Part shown: positions 22,943 through 32,459 of the stretch, in pieces
Layout of the letters: each line of letters opens with the position of its first letter
Position numbering within the stretch: position 1 is the stretch's first letter
DNA from: an uncultured Solobacterium sp.
Lineage (GTDB): Bacteria; Bacillota_I; Bacilli_A; Erysipelotrichales; Erysipelotrichaceae
NCBI GenBank assembly: GCA_900543035.1
Contig: UQPV01000021.1
Coordinates: 1 to 41,534 of the forward strand
DNA length: 41,534 nucleotides
Reading direction: 5' to 3'
Notes under the pieces: generated by a model
What the model was told of the DNA's origin: nothing
The model's input: the letters and a program-made list of their open reading frames with translations, nothing else
Databases searched by the model: none
Translations under genes and position numbers: made by a program

Positions 22943-23461
22943 TTAACCGCGAATTTCTTCAGGTTTCTTTCCACGGAGACGAGCGATGTCATCGATCGTC
23001 TTCAGGTCCTTCAGCGCTGTGATCGTCGCACGGACCATGTTGATCGGCGTACGGCTTCCGATGCACTTGGAGAGGATATCGCTGATGCCGGCCAGTTCCA
23101 GCACCGCGCGGACAGGACCGCCGGCGATAACACCGGTACCTTCAGCTGCAGGACGCAGGAATACTTCGCCTGCACCGTATGTTCCAGTGATCTCATGCGG
23201 GATCGTCGTACCGATTACCGGTACTCTGAACAGGTTTTTCTTGGCATCTTCCTCAGCTTTGCGGATCGCGTCAGGAACTTCGTTTGCCTTTCCGGTTCCG
23301 AAGCCTACACGGCCTTTTTTGTCACCGATTACCACAAGAGCGGCGAAGCGGAAGCGACGTCCACCTTTAACTACTTTTGTTACACGGTTGATTGTAACGA
23401 CGCGTGTCTCGAATTCCTTTTCACGATCACGGTCTCTTCTTGGTCTACGTTCCATTCGCAT
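22943..23461 (-). CDS. rpsE: 30S ribosomal protein S5
   Basis: 172 residues with the dsRNA-binding-like N-domain ([27 protein letters not shown]), [23 protein letters not shown] and the C-domain [33 protein letters not shown]5 affects decoding accuracy and resistance to spectinomycin. The basic-acidic N-terminus [18 protein letters not shown] is typical. No rpmD follows. Confidence 0.98.
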   Translation of the reverse strand: MRMERRPRRDRDREKEFETRVVTINRVTKVVKGGRRFRFAALVVIGDKKGRVGFGTGKANEVPDAIRKAEEDAKKNLFRVPVIGTTIPHEITGTYGAGEVFLRPAAEGTGVIAGGPVRAVLELAGISDILSKCIGSRTPINMVRATITALKDLKTIDDIARLRGKKPEEIRG

Positions 23462-23469
23462 AACCTCCC

Positions 23470-23826
23470 TTAAAATTTCAGGCCGGCTTCTCTAGCCGCC
23501 TCAGCAACAGCCTTTACGCGTCCGGTGTAAATATATCCGCCGCGGTCAAATACCACGTTGGTGATGTTCTTTTCCAGCGCGCGCTCAGCGATCGTCTTTC
23601 CGATCGTCTTGGCTGCCTCGACATTGCCGCCGTTCTCCAGCTTCAGTTCAACGCTGCTTGCGCTGACCAGCGTGTTTCCGTTCACATCGTCAATGATCTG
23701 TGCGTGAATGTGTGCATTTGAACGGAATACGTTCAGACGTGGGCATTCAGGTGTACCACTGATCTTCGTACGTACACGTGCGTGACGACGTAATCTTTCA
23801 TCGTTTCTAGATACTTTCTTAAGCAT
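23470..23826 (-). CDS. rplR: 50S ribosomal protein L18
   Basis: 118 residues: [46 protein letters not shown] and [28 protein letters not shown]18 binds 5S rRNA with L5. It is the normal length for the family. It lies between rplF and rpsE, eight bases before rpsE. Confidence 0.98.
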   Translation of the reverse strand: MLKKVSRNDERLRRHARVRTKISGTPECPRLNVFRSNAHIHAQIIDDVNGNTLVSASSVELKLENGGNVEAAKTIGKTIAERALEKNITNVVFDRGGYIYTGRVKAVAEAAREAGLKF

Positions 23827-23850
23827 AGTACATATTCTCCTTTCCCACTA

Positions 23851-24396
23851 CTATTTCTTACCGGCAGTCTTACCTTCCTTACGGCGCACGTGCTCATCTT
23901 TATAACGAACACCCTTGCCCTTGTAAGGTTCAGGCTTGCGGCTTGCACGAACATTCGCTGCGAACTCTCCGACGAGCTGCTTGTCGATTCCGCTGATCTC
24001 GATCTCGGTTGCGGAATTGCACTTTACGTCAATGCCCTCCACGATCTCGAATTCCACCGGATGGGAGTATCCGATATTCAGAACCAGCTTCTTTCCGCTC
24101 ACCTGGGAACGGAAACCGATTCCGACCAGCTGAAGTTCCTTCTTGAACCCTTCGCTGACGCCCACGACCATGTTGTGGAGCAGCGCACGAGTCGTTCCGT
24201 GTAACTGTTTGGTGTGTTTCTCGTCATTCGGACGCGTAACGTGGCAGATGCCTTCTTCTACGCTGATGCCCAGGATGGGAGAGAACTGACGCGTCAGGGT
24301 GCCCTTCGGGCCCTTGACAGTCACCTCATTGCCGGCAGCAACAGTTACCTCTACGCCTGCCGGAATGGTAATCGCCTTATTACCGATACGTGACAT
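23851..24396 (-). CDS. rplF: 50S ribosomal protein L6
   Basis: 181 residues in two repeated L6 folds: [19 protein letters not shown] at the start and the second-domain signature [27 protein letters not shown] at the end. L6 lies near the factor-binding site of the large subunit. The gene follows rpsH by 21 bases. Confidence 0.98.
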   Translation of the reverse strand: MSRIGNKAITIPAGVEVTVAAGNEVTVKGPKGTLTRQFSPILGISVEEGICHVTRPNDEKHTKQLHGTTRALLHNMVVGVSEGFKKELQLVGIGFRSQVSGKKLVLNIGYSHPVEFEIVEGIDVKCNSATEIEISGIDKQLVGEFAANVRASRKPEPYKGKGVRYKDEHVRRKEGKTAGKK

Positions 24397-24417
24397 TCTT
24401 TTTTACCTCCGCTTATC

Positions 24418-24813
24418 TTACCACACATAAGCGACAACTTCGCCGCCCACGTGCTTTGCCTTTGCTTCCTTGTCTGTCATCAGACCGTGAGAAGTGGAAA
24501 TGATCGCGATGCCCAGTCCGTTGAGGACACGCGGCATGTTTTCCACCTTCGCGTATACGCGCAGTCCCGGCTTGGAGATGCGCTTCAGGCCGTTGATGAC
24601 CTTCTGGTTGTTCGGACCGTACTTCAGCGTGATCGTCATTGTCTTCTTGACATCGCCTTCCACGCTGTAATCGGTGATGAAACCTTCGTTCTTCAGGATC
24701 TTGGCGATCGCCGCCTTTTCCTTGCTTGCAGGCATTTCAACTGTTGCGTGACGGGCCTGCAGGCCGTTACGGATGCGAGTCAGCATGTCCGCGATTGGAT
24801 CTGTCATAATCAT
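24418..24813 (-). CDS. rpsH: 30S ribosomal protein S8
   Basis: 131 residues: [22 protein letters not shown] and the C-terminal [34 protein letters not shown]8 is a primary 16S rRNA binder and represses the spc operon in E. coli. The ATG at 24813 is nine bases from GGAGG; another ATG two codons on is possible. Confidence 0.98.
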   Translation of the reverse strand: MIMTDPIADMLTRIRNGLQARHATVEMPASKEKAAIAKILKNEGFITDYSVEGDVKKTMTITLKYGPNNQKVINGLKRISKPGLRVYAKVENMPRVLNGLGIAIISTSHGLMTDKEAKAKHVGGEVVAYVW

Positions 24814-24833
24814 GACTGTATTCCTCCTTTAAC

Positions 24834-25019
24834 TTACCAGCTGGCCTTTTTCACGCCCGGGATCTGACCCTTGTAAGCCAGTTCGCGGAAGCAAATACGG
24901 CACAGTTTGTATTTACGCAAAACCGAGTGAGGACGACCACAACGCTCACAGCGTGTGTACTCACGCACCTTGAACTTCTGAGGACGCTGCCGCTTGTTGA
25001 TCATTGCTTTTTTTGCCAT
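24834..25019 (-). CDS. rpsN: 30S ribosomal protein S14, zinc-binding type Z
   Basis: 61 residues with four zinc ligands, C24, C27, C40 and C43 (CERC and CRIC). It is the short zinc form rather than the roughly 89-residue zinc-free form; Firmicutes keep the short one in the spc cluster. It has 15 bases to rplE and 20 to rpsH. Confidence 0.98.
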   Translation of the reverse strand: MAKKAMINKRQRPQKFKVREYTRCERCGRPHSVLRKYKLCRICFRELAYKGQIPGVKKASW

Positions 25020-25034
25020 ATCTGTAAGTCCTCC

Positions 25035-25574
25035 TTATTTCTTGAAAGGCATGCCCATTTCTGCCAGCAATGCCCTTGCCTCTTCGTTGGTCTTCGCAGT
25101 CGTGACGATGACGATGTCCATGCCGCGTACCTTGTTGACCTTATCGTAATCGATTTCCGGGAAGATGATCTGTTCCTTGATGCCCAGCGTGTAGTTTCCG
25201 CGTCCGTCGAAAGACGTATCGGAAACACCACGGAAATCACGTACACGCGGCAGCGAGATGTTCATCAGCTTATCCAGGAAATCATACATCTTCTCACGGC
25301 GCAGCGTGACCTTGCAGCCGATCGGCATGCCTTCACGCACCTTGAAGTTTGCGATTGATTTCTTTGCTCTGGTGATCACCGGCGCCTGTCCGGTGATGGC
25401 AGCGAGCTCCGCAACAGCGTCATCAAGCGCTTTGGAGTTGGCGATCGCATCTCCGACACCCATGTTGATGACGACCTTGTCGATGCAAGGCACTTCCATC
25501 ACTGACTTGTATTCGAATTTCTTCATCAGTGCAGGAACGACTGTTTCTCTATATTTCTGATCGAGACGGTTCAT
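25035..25574 (-). CDS. rplE: 50S ribosomal protein L5
   Basis: 179 residues: [24 protein letters not shown]-like [42 protein letters not shown] and the C-terminal [30 protein letters not shown]5 anchors 5S rRNA and contacts the P-site tRNA elbow. The length is standard. It lies 13 bases after rplX. Confidence 0.98.
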   Translation of the reverse strand: MNRLDQKYRETVVPALMKKFEYKSVMEVPCIDKVVINMGVGDAIANSKALDDAVAELAAITGQAPVITRAKKSIANFKVREGMPIGCKVTLRREKMYDFLDKLMNISLPRVRDFRGVSDTSFDGRGNYTLGIKEQIIFPEIDYDKVNKVRGMDIVIVTTAKTNEEARALLAEMGMPFKK

Positions 25575-25587
25575 CCTTTAAACCCTC

Positions 25588-25920
25588 CTATTTCTTATCC
25601 TTGATGACAGCGCCAGTCTTCTTGTTGACGCGTACTTTTACAGTGTTGCCCTTCTTGTCTGTCTCCATGCGGAAACCGACACGGCCTGCCTTCTTCGCCT
25701 TTTCATCATACAGCATGACATTGGAGATATGAATCTTGGCTTCCTTTTCCATGATACCGCCGTCAGGATTCTGCTGAGTCGGCTTCATGTGCTTCTTCAC
25801 GATGTTCACGCCCTCAACGATGATTCTGTTTTCCTTCGGGAATACAGCGGTAACCTCTCCGACAGTATCCTTGTAAGCACCTGTAATAACCTGAACTTTA
25901 TCACCTTTTTTGATCTTCAC
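25588..25920 (-). CDS. rplX: 50S ribosomal protein L24
   Basis: 110 residues beginning MKIKKGDKVQVITGAYKD, the KOW motif, then VEGVNIVKKHMKPTQQNPDGGIMEKEAKIHISNVML. L24 starts assembly of the large subunit at the 5' end of 23S rRNA. The tail is rich in lysine. Gap to rplN is 12 bases. Confidence 0.98.
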   Translation of the reverse strand: MKIKKGDKVQVITGAYKDTVGEVTAVFPKENRIIVEGVNIVKKHMKPTQQNPDGGIMEKEAKIHISNVMLYDEKAKKAGRVGFRMETDKKGNTVKVRVNKKTGAVIKDKK

Positions 25921-25932
25921 AAAGATACCTCC

Positions 25933-26301
25933 TTACAGTACTTCCGGTGCCAGAGACACGATCTTCATGAAGTCTCTGTCACGCAGCTCACGGGCAACCG
26001 GCCCGAAAATTCTTGTTCCGCGCGGTGTGTTGTCATCCTTGATCAGCACGACAGCGTTGTCATCGAAACGGATGTATGTTCCGTTCTCACGACGAACGCC
26101 GCGCTTTGTGCGGACGATAACTCCCTTGACAACGTCGCCCTTCTTCACAGTTCCGCCCGGGGCAGCCTGCTTTACCGTACAAACGACGATATCACCGATG
26201 TTTGAAAACTTGCGAACGCTGCCGCCCAGACAGCGGATGACCAGGACTTCCTTGGCTCCGGTATTGTCAGCGACACGCAGTCTACTTTCATTCTGAATCA
26301 T
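25933..26301 (-). CDS. rplN: 50S ribosomal protein L14
   Basis: 122 residues: [27 protein letters not shown], the signature ending [28 protein letters not shown], and [29 protein letters not shown]14 forms bridges with 16S rRNA. It is complete and of standard length, 18 bases after rpsQ. Confidence 0.98.
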   Translation of the reverse strand: MIQNESRLRVADNTGAKEVLVIRCLGGSVRKFSNIGDIVVCTVKQAAPGGTVKKGDVVKGVIVRTKRGVRRENGTYIRFDDNAVVLIKDDNTPRGTRIFGPVARELRDRDFMKIVSLAPEVL

Positions 26302-26319
26302 GAGCTTAACCTCCCAGTC

Positions 26320-26577
26320 TTACTTCACCGCTTTTTCAGCGATCTCAACCAGACGGAAACGCTTGGTTGCAGACAGCGGACGAGTCTCCATGATCACGAC
26401 CTTGTCTCCGATTCTGGCTTCGTTGTTCTCATCATGTGCCTTGAATTTCTTTGAATATTTTACACGCTTGCCATACAGCGGGTGTGTCTTCTTTGTATCG
26501 ATTCTTACCGTGATCGTCTTATCCATCTTGTCAGATACGACGACTCCGCGGTAAACCTTACGGCTGGATCTTTCCAT
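26320..26577 (-). CDS. rpsQ: 30S ribosomal protein S17
   Basis: 85 residues of OB fold: [21 protein letters not shown] and [35 protein letters not shown]. It is a primary 16S rRNA binder. It lies 16 bases after rpmC and has the usual S17 length. Confidence 0.98.
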   Translation of the reverse strand: MERSSRKVYRGVVVSDKMDKTITVRIDTKKTHPLYGKRVKYSKKFKAHDENNEARIGDKVVIMETRPLSATKRFRLVEIAEKAVK

Positions 26578-26593
26578 TTACAATCTGACCTCC

Positions 26594-26794
26594 TTATTCC
26601 TGACTGCCCATCTCACGCTCAGTCATCACTGTCTTGATACGGGCGATCGTCTTTTTCACAGTCTTCAGACGAGCTGTGTTCTCTAACTGACCGGTAGCCT
26701 GCTGGAAGCGAAGATTGAAAAGTTCATCCTTAAGCGTTTCGATCTCTTGCAGTAATTCGGTGTTGCTCTTTTCTCTGATCTCTTTCGCCGTCAT
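26594..26794 (-). CDS. rpmC: 50S ribosomal protein L29
   Basis: A 66-residue helical hairpin protein starting [19 protein letters not shown], with [36 protein letters not shown]. It sits at the peptide tunnel exit, near the docking site for trigger factor and SRP. It starts one base after the rplP stop. Confidence 0.98.
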   Translation of the reverse strand: MTAKEIREKSNTELLQEIETLKDELFNLRFQQATGQLENTARLKTVKKTIARIKTVMTEREMGSQE

Positions 26795-26795
26795 C

Positions 26796-27212
26796 TTACT
26801 TCACTTCTCCTTTTCTCACAAATTTGCACTTGACCGGCAGCTTGTGGCTTGCCAGGCGGAAGGCCTCGCGGGCGATCTCTTCGCTCACGCCGCCGATTTC
26901 AAACATCACGCGGCCCGGCTTAACGACTGCTACCCAGCCTTCAGGAGCACCCTTACCGGAACCCATACGTACTTCAAGCGGCTTCTTCGTTCTTGCCAGG
27001 TGCGGGAAGATGCGGATCCATACCTGACCGCCACGCTTCATGTAACGCGTCATCGCGATACGGGCAGCCTCGATCTGGCGGTTGGAAACGTAGTTTCCGC
27101 TTTCCGCAACCAGACCGAATTCACCGAAGCTGACTTCGCGGCCTGCCTTGGCGCGGCCTTCGTAGCTCAGACGGTGAGGTCTTCTGTATTTTGTTCTCTT
27201 AGGCATTAACAT
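26796..27212 (-). CDS. rplP: 50S ribosomal protein L16
   Basis: 138 residues: [14 protein letters not shown], the signature [25 protein letters not shown] and [22 protein letters not shown]16 positions tRNA in the A site and P site. The ATG at 27212 lies nine bases after AAGGAGG. It follows rpsC by 14 bases. Confidence 0.98.
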   Translation of the reverse strand: MLMPKRTKYRRPHRLSYEGRAKAGREVSFGEFGLVAESGNYVSNRQIEAARIAMTRYMKRGGQVWIRIFPHLARTKKPLEVRMGSGKGAPEGWVAVVKPGRVMFEIGGVSEEIAREAFRLASHKLPVKCKFVRKGEVK

Positions 27213-27226
27213 AGTCTGTAACCTCC

Positions 27227-28003
27227 TTAAGCATTTTCAGCCGGAGCACTTTTCTTTGCTTCAGCCTTGGCTTCCGTTCTCTGGTTTCCGCCATTGCGGT
27301 TTCCGCGGGAACGGCGGTTGTTGCGGCGGCGTCTGTCAGGAGAGTTCTTCGGTGCTTCAGGTTCCTTCACCATTTCTCCCGGGAGCACTTCACCGCGGCA
27401 GATCCAGACCTTCACGCCCAGACGGCCGTAAGTCGTCGCTGCCTCTTCCCATGCATAGTCGATGTCCGCACGCAGCGTGTGCAGCGGAACGACACCTTCG
27501 CTGTATCCTTCGGTACGGGCGATATCTGCGCCGCCCAGACGGCCGGATACGGCAGTCTTGATTCCCTTGGCACCGGCGCGCATCGTTCTCTGGATGGCCT
27601 TCTTCTGCGCCGTACGGAAAGACGCACGCTGCTCGAGCTGATCAGCGATGCTTCTTGCCACCAGGCGGGCATCCAGATCCGGATTTGCGATCTCTACCAC
27701 GTTCAGGTAGACGTTCTTTCCGGTCATCTTCTCCAGCTTCTTCTTCAGCTGTTCGATATTTTCTCCGTTGGTGCCGATCACCACGCCCGGACGAGCCGTG
27801 CGGATGATGACCGTCACGCGGTTCTTTGAACGTTCGATTTCGATCCTTGATACAGATGCGTGCTTGCATTCCTTCGTCAGGAATTCACGAATCTTCACAT
27901 CTTCCAATAACAGATCGGCATAATCCTTGTCAGCGTACCATCTTGATTCCCAGTCGCGGATCACACCGACACGTAATCCGATCGGACTAACTTTCTGTCC
28001 CAT
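27227..28003 (-). CDS. rpsC: 30S ribosomal protein S3 with extended C-terminus
   Basis: 258 residues. The N-terminal KH domain has [25 protein letters not shown] and [22 protein letters not shown]; the C-domain has [27 protein letters not shown] and [18 protein letters not shown]. The typical Firmicute S3 (about 218 residues) ends soon after this. Here about 40 more residues follow: a basic stretch [19 protein letters not shown] and an Ala/Lys/Glu tail. S3 forms the mRNA entry channel and helicase. The tail may add RNA contact but is otherwise unexplained. Confidence 0.97.
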   Translation of the reverse strand: MGQKVSPIGLRVGVIRDWESRWYADKDYADLLLEDVKIREFLTKECKHASVSRIEIERSKNRVTVIIRTARPGVVIGTNGENIEQLKKKLEKMTGKNVYLNVVEIANPDLDARLVARSIADQLEQRASFRTAQKKAIQRTMRAGAKGIKTAVSGRLGGADIARTEGYSEGVVPLHTLRADIDYAWEEAATTYGRLGVKVWICRGEVLPGEMVKEPEAPKNSPDRRRRNNRRSRGNRNGGNQRTEAKAEAKKSAPAENA

Positions 28004-28014
28004 GAGCTACCTCC

Positions 28015-28350
28015 TTAATCACGTTCGTCAACCACAACGGTAATGTGGCTGGTACGTTTGTTGATCGCGCTTGCGGATCCCTTTGCACGCGGCATGAAAC
28101 GCTTCAGCGTAACGCCTTCGTTTGCATAGCAAGCCTTGACGTACAGCTTCGTTTCATCCATATCATTGTTGTTGACTGCGTTTGCTACCGCAGACTTCAG
28201 CACTTTTGCAATGGCGGCTGCCGCAGCGTTCGGTGTGAACTTGCAGATAGCAGCTGCTTCCTCAACGTCTTTCCCGCGGATCAGGTCCAGCACAAGACGA
28301 GCTTTTCTAGGCGGGATACGCAGCGTTTTTGCTGTTGCTCTTACTTCCAT
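28015..28350 (-). CDS. rplV: 50S ribosomal protein L22
   Basis: 111 residues: [27 protein letters not shown], then the long beta-hairpin region [34 protein letters not shown] that lines the peptide tunnel, where macrolide-resistance changes occur. No insertion or deletion is seen in the hairpin. Gap to rpsC is 11 bases. Confidence 0.98.
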   Translation of the reverse strand: MEVRATAKTLRIPPRKARLVLDLIRGKDVEEAAAICKFTPNAAAAAIAKVLKSAVANAVNNNDMDETKLYVKACYANEGVTLKRFMPRAKGSASAINKRTSHITVVVDERD

Positions 28351-28361
28351 TTCAGATCCTC

Positions 28362-28640
28362 CTATCTCTTAGCCTTCTTGTCATCTGCCCCGTGACCGCT
28401 GTACTTGCGCGTCGGAACAAACTCACCAAGTTTATGTCCTACCATATCCTCTGTTACATACACAGGCAGGTGTTCTTTTCCATTGTAAACGGCAAATGTG
28501 TGTTCAACAAACTGCGGGAAGATCGTTGAACGGCGTGACCAGGTCTTGATGACCTCTTTCTTGTTTGCCGCGTTCAGCTTTTCCACCTTTTTCATCAGAT
28601 GGTCATCACAGAATGGGCCTTTTTTCAGACTACGACTCAT
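28362..28640 (-). CDS. rpsS: 30S ribosomal protein S19
   Basis: 92 residues: [65 protein letters not shown]19 sits in the head of the small subunit beside S13. Its C-terminal tail is basic. It lies 20 bases downstream of rplB. Confidence 0.98.
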   Translation of the reverse strand: MSRSLKKGPFCDDHLMKKVEKLNAANKKEVIKTWSRRSTIFPQFVEHTFAVYNGKEHLPVYVTEDMVGHKLGEFVPTRKYSGHGADDKKAKR

Positions 28641-28660
28641 TTTCTCATATCCTCCTTTGT

Positions 28661-29494
28661 CTATTTGCCATTGCGACGGCGTACGATCAGCTTGTCAGAA
28701 GCTTTCTTCGTCTTACGCGTCTTCACACCCATGGCTTTCTTGCCCCAAGGCGTCATCGGAGACTTACGGCCGATCGGCGTACGTCCCTCACCACCGCCGT
28801 GCGGGTGATCGTTCGGGTTCATGACAGAACCACGGACAGTCGGGCGAACGCCTTTCCAGCGGTTACGTCCGGCTTTACCGATGTTGACCAGGCTGTGGTC
28901 TTCATTTCCGACCACACCGACCGTGGCGCGGCAATTAGACAGGATCTTGCGAACCTCACCTGAAGACAGGCGAACGGTCACATACTTATCCTCGATACCC
29001 AGGATCTGTGCAGAGCATCCGGCAGAACGTGCCAGCTGGCCGCCCTTGCCCGGCTTCAGCTCTACATTGTGGATGAACGTACCTTCCGGCATGTCCTTCA
29101 TCTCCAGGCAGTTGCCCACTTTGATGTCGGCATCCTTTCCGGAAACGACCTGCATGCCTACGGTCAGGCCCTTCGGAGCCAGGATGTAACGCTTTTCACC
29201 ATCCACATAGTGCAGCAGTGCGATGTTGGCAGAGCGGTTCGGATCGTATTCGATCGTTGCGACCTTAGCAGGGATCCCGTCCTTGTTGCGCTTGAAATCG
29301 ATGATACGGTAGTTACGCTTGTGCCCTCCTCCCTGATGGCGAGTGGTGATGCGTCCGTTGTTGTTTCTTCCGCCCTTGCTCTTCAGCGATACGACCAGAG
29401 ATTTCTCCGGCTTATTGGTTGTGATTTCTTCAAATGTCAGGGATGACATTCCACGACGTCCCGGCGTCGTCGGTTTATACTTCTTAATCGGCAT
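28661..29494 (-). CDS. rplB: 50S ribosomal protein L2
   Basis: 277 residues: [21 protein letters not shown], then the SH3-like domain and the signature [19 protein letters not shown]. The His in this loop corresponds to the conserved residue near the peptidyl transferase centre. The upstream gap of 56 bases to rplW is the widest inside the S10 cluster and contains a small hairpin. Confidence 0.98.
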   Translation of the reverse strand: MPIKKYKPTTPGRRGMSSLTFEEITTNKPEKSLVVSLKSKGGRNNNGRITTRHQGGGHKRNYRIIDFKRNKDGIPAKVATIEYDPNRSANIALLHYVDGEKRYILAPKGLTVGMQVVSGKDADIKVGNCLEMKDMPEGTFIHNVELKPGKGGQLARSAGCSAQILGIEDKYVTVRLSSGEVRKILSNCRATVGVVGNEDHSLVNIGKAGRNRWKGVRPTVRGSVMNPNDHPHGGGEGRTPIGRKSPMTPWGKKAMGVKTRKTKKASDKLIVRRRNGK

Positions 29495-29550
29495 GAACCT
29501 TATCCTCCTTACGCATGTTTATTCAGGAAATAGCGCGATCTTCCTGATCC

Positions 29551-29850
29551 TTACTTTTCAGTGTTTTCTCCGAAAAGATCGATGTCCTGTCCGGCCTTGA
29601 TCTTGACGATGGCCTTGCGGACAGCCTTGGTCTTGCCGACATAGCGGCCGACGCGCTTCTTCTTCGGCTTCACGTTCATGATGTTGACCTTTTCCACATC
29701 AACGCCGAAGATGTGTTCAACGGCACGTGCAACCTCGATCTTGTTGGTTCCCTTGGCAACCTCGAAGGTCACCTTGTTGTCCTCGTCCATGTATCTCATC
29801 GATTTCTCGGTGATGATCGGACGAATGATGATATCTCTGTAGTTATTCAT
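29551..29850 (-). CDS. rplW: 50S ribosomal protein L23
   Basis: 99 residues: [53 protein letters not shown] core and the [14 protein letters not shown] loop. L23 is the docking site at the tunnel exit for trigger factor. The start overlaps the rplD stop by one base (TAATG). Confidence 0.97.
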   Translation of the reverse strand: MNNYRDIIIRPIITEKSMRYMDEDNKVTFEVAKGTNKIEVARAVEHIFGVDVEKVNIMNVKPKKKRVGRYVGKTKAVRKAIVKIKAGQDIDLFGENTEK

Positions 29851-30479
29851 TATCCTAATGCCTCCTCAACGTCGCGCACGGCAGCTTCAGTGAAGACGAT
29901 TCTGTTCGCATTCATGATGTCATACACATTGATCTTGGAAGATGTCAGCATCATCATCGTCGGGATGTTGCGCATAGACAGCAGCGCGTTCGTGTAATCC
30001 TCGTTCTCGGATACGACGAACAGCGTCTTCTTCGGTGCGCTGATCGCTTCGATGATCTTGTTGAACGTCTTCGTCTTCGGTGCATCGATCGTAAACTTAT
30101 CCAGCACGCTCATCGCGTTTTCATTGACTTTGTCGCTCAGCACGGACTTCAGCGCCAGACGGCGAACCTTGCGGTTCAGGCGGTATCCATACTTACGCGG
30201 CTTAGGACCGAATACGGTTCCTCCGCCTCTCCACTGTGCGGCGCGGATGCTTCCCTGACGGGCGCGTCCGGTGCCTTTCTGACGCCACGGCTTGCGTCCT
30301 CCGCCGCTGACTTCGCTGCGTCCCTTCGTGCAGTGCGTACCCTGACGGCGGCTGGCCAGCTGCATCACCACTGCATCGTACATGCACTGCTGATTTGGCT
30401 CGATACCGAAAATTTCGTCTTTCAGCTCGATCGAGCTGACAACTTTACCTTCCTGGTTGATTACATCCATCTTAGGCAT
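29850..30479 (-). CDS. rplD: 50S ribosomal protein L4
   Basis: 209 residues: [21 protein letters not shown], and the tunnel loop [43 protein letters not shown] with the macrolide-sensitive RQKGTGRAR. In E. coli L4 represses its own operon through the S10 leader. It follows rplC after three bases. Confidence 0.98.
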   Translation of the reverse strand: MPKMDVINQEGKVVSSIELKDEIFGIEPNQQCMYDAVVMQLASRRQGTHCTKGRSEVSGGGRKPWRQKGTGRARQGSIRAAQWRGGGTVFGPKPRKYGYRLNRKVRRLALKSVLSDKVNENAMSVLDKFTIDAPKTKTFNKIIEAISAPKKTLFVVSENEDYTNALLSMRNIPTMMMLTSSKINVYDIMNANRIVFTEAAVRDVEEALG

Positions 30480-30482
30480 CTG

Positions 30483-31172
30483 TTATTCCTCCTCTGCTTT
30501 CGTGTAGTCTACTAAAGTGACGGGGGCTTTGTTTCCTTTTGAACACTTGGCAGTGCGCACCATGACCAGCCCGCGCTTCGGTCCAGGCACGTTGCCCTTG
30601 ATCAGCAGGTAGTTCTTCTCAGCATCTACCTTGATCACGGTCAGGTTCTGCGCAGTCGTACGGTAACCGCCCTCCTGGCCGGCCATGATCGTTCCCTTCA
30701 GGATCTTACCCTGACGGGAAGTGATACCGTTGGTTGCCAGGGAACCGATGTGGCGGATGTTCTTGGAACCACCGTGTGACTTCGGACCCTGATGCGCGTT
30801 GTTGCGCACGATCGTACCGTTGTATCCGCGGCCCTTGCTCGTTCCGATGACATCGACCGTTTCACCGGCAGCGAAGATGTCTACCTTCACTTCATCACCG
30901 ACGTTGACCTCGAGCTCGCAGTCGCGCACTTCTCTGACGAAGCGCTTCGGCGCAGTATCCGCCTTCTTCGCATGTCCGATGCTCGCCTTGGTGGCACGTG
31001 CTTCCTTCACGTCCTCAAAACCGATCTGGACAGCCTCATATCCATCATTTTCCACAGTCTTCTTCTGCAGAACGATATTCGGTGTTGCTTCCACAACCGT
31101 TACCGGAATCATCACTCCGTCTTCGGTGAAGACCTGAGTCATTCCCAACTTACGTCCTAAAATACCTTTCAT
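30483..31172 (-). CDS. rplC: 50S ribosomal protein L3
   Basis: 229 residues starting MKGILGRKLGMTQVFTEDG, with FKGTSKGRGYNG-type VIGTSKGRGYNGTIVRNNAHQGPKSHG and GNVPGPKRGLVMVRTA. L3 reaches toward the peptidyl transferase centre. The ATG at 31172 lies eight bases after GGAGG. A start five codons earlier overlaps the rpsJ stop and has no SD. Confidence 0.98.
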   Translation of the reverse strand: MKGILGRKLGMTQVFTEDGVMIPVTVVEATPNIVLQKKTVENDGYEAVQIGFEDVKEARATKASIGHAKKADTAPKRFVREVRDCELEVNVGDEVKVDIFAAGETVDVIGTSKGRGYNGTIVRNNAHQGPKSHGGSKNIRHIGSLATNGITSRQGKILKGTIMAGQEGGYRTTAQNLTVIKVDAEKNYLLIKGNVPGPKRGLVMVRTAKCSKGNKAPVTLVDYTKAEEE

Positions 31173-31186
31173 GCTGTGCACCTCCA

Positions 31187-31498
31187 TTAAAGCTTAATTT
31201 CGATGTCCACACCGCTCGGCAGTTCCAGACGGCTCAGTGAGTCGATGGTCTCTGCGCTCGGTCCGACGATCTCAATCAAACGCTTGTGAGTTCTGATTTC
31301 GAACTGTTCACGAGAATCTTTGTATTTGTGTACCGCACGCAGGATAGTCACTACCTGCTTTTCAGTTGGAAGTGGTACCGGTCCAACGATCTTCTTCGCA
31401 CCGTGATCCTGTGCTGCCTTTACGATCTTTTCGGCAGACGCATCCAGGATTCTGTGCTCGTAAGCTTTTAAACGAATTCTTACGCTGTTTTTTGCCAT
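31187..31498 (-). CDS. rpsJ: 30S ribosomal protein S10
   Basis: 103 residues: [60 protein letters not shown]10 also works as NusE in transcription antitermination. It is the first gene of the long ribosomal cluster, preceded by AAAGGAG, a structured leader of about 115 bases and a clear promoter. Confidence 0.98.
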   Translation of the reverse strand: MAKNSVRIRLKAYEHRILDASAEKIVKAAQDHGAKKIVGPVPLPTEKQVVTILRAVHKYKDSREQFEIRTHKRLIEIVGPSAETIDSLSRLELPSGVDIEIKL

Positions 31499-31613
31499 GA
31501 ATAAATCTCCTTTCGCCTATATCCAGATAGACTCGCTCGATGCGAATTCCCTGACCCCCTTATCATGACAACGCTCTTCAGTGGGTCAGCAACCTCGCAC
31601 GTCCTCGCGGTCG
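31499..31613 (-). promoter_or_regulatory. Structured leader of the S10 operon
   Basis: Between the predicted transcription start and rpsJ the leader contains CTGACCC (31589-31583) pairing with GGGTCAG (31557-31551), a perfect 7-bp stem around a 25-base loop. Flanking GCGAGG and GAGCGAG/CTCGC elements could form further helices. It has no U tract, so it is not a simple terminator. A role in autoregulation (L4 in E. coli) is inferred only from position. Confidence 0.45.
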
Positions 31614-31620
31614 CTTGTAT

Positions 31621-31649
31621 ATTGTAACAAACCAAAACCCTTTATGCAA
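31621..31649 (-). promoter_or_regulatory. Promoter of the S10-spc-alpha cluster
   Basis: TTGCAT (31649-31644), a 17-base spacer and TACAAT (31626-31621). A CCCTT/AAGGG hairpin overlaps the -35 region. From 31650 to 31762 no gene is seen. Confidence 0.78.
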
Positions 31650-31762
31650 GGGCTTTTTCGCAATTTTACGTTTTTTTGCGCGGTTCTTTCTCCACGGATT
31701 TTACGCCCGCAGCTGGAAGCGGTTGCATCGTTTTTTCGTTCATTTTCATGGATTTTCATAAG

Positions 31763-31794
31763 AAAAAGGAAGCCTTTTTCGTTCAAGACTTCCT
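31763..31794 (-). terminator. Intrinsic terminator after the membrane protein gene
   Basis: AAGGAAG and CTTCCTT form the stem on the minus strand with TTTTTC behind. The stop codon of the upstream gene lies inside the stem. Confidence 0.7.
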
Positions 31795-32457
31795 TGCTTC
31801 CAGCTGCTGCTGTGTATAGCGCTTCAGCTTGCGGTTGGTGATGAAATAAGCCATCACCAGCAGCAGATATGAGATATCGAAGTTGCCCGGCACCGTCACC
31901 TTGGTGATGAGGCAGAGCACCAGCACCGCGATATCGCAGCTCAGATAGAACCGCTTTTCTTTGTTTTTGCGGATCACGCGCCAGCGGGTCTGGTAATTGC
32001 GCACCGCGAAGACCAGCGCCAGGGCGCCGGCGATCAGATCGATGCTGAAGTTGATGAGAAAGCTGTCTGTGATCAGGTTCTTGAGAAAGAACAGGATGAT
32101 GCTGACACAGAAGACCAGCCAGATGCCGGAGATCGTGAATTTCTCATAATCCTGCTGCAGCAGCTTGCTCTGCGTCTGCCGGTATGCCGGCGTATGCTTC
32201 ACCTTGCTCAGCCAGCCGCGGAAATCACGTTCCGGGCTGATGATGAGCGAAGGCTTCTTTTTCTTGGCCATTCCCTCACTGAGCTGATCGATCGCGGTAT
32301 TGGCGATGGCGTTGATCTCCTCATCACTCATCCCGCTGTGAAACAGCGTGTCCTCCAGATCGAAGAACAGCTTCGAATACTCCGGGTCCAGCTTTTTGAC
32401 CAGATGCAGGTTATCGATATGGACCCTGCGCTCCCTCTTCTTTTTCGCGCGTGCCAT
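31783..32457 (-). CDS. Membrane protein of unknown function
   Basis: 224 residues that I do not recognise. The N-terminal 105 residues are cytosolic, basic and acidic in turn (MARAKKKRERRVHIDN, LDPEYSKLFFDLEDTLFHSGMSDEEINAIANTAIDQL). Four hydrophobic segments follow (about 109-127, 133-150, 172-187, 192-206), and the end is basic (NRKLKRYTQQQLEARKS). It starts two bases after the aminopeptidase stop, so both are made from one transcript. No catalytic or transport motif is seen. Confidence 0.7.
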   Translation of the reverse strand: MARAKKKRERRVHIDNLHLVKKLDPEYSKLFFDLEDTLFHSGMSDEEINAIANTAIDQLSEGMAKKKKPSLIISPERDFRGWLSKVKHTPAYRQTQSKLLQQDYEKFTISGIWLVFCVSIILFFLKNLITDSFLINFSIDLIAGALALVFAVRNYQTRWRVIRKNKEKRFYLSCDIAVLVLCLITKVTVPGNFDISYLLLVMAYFITNRKLKRYTQQQLEARKS

Positions 32458-32459
32458 TC

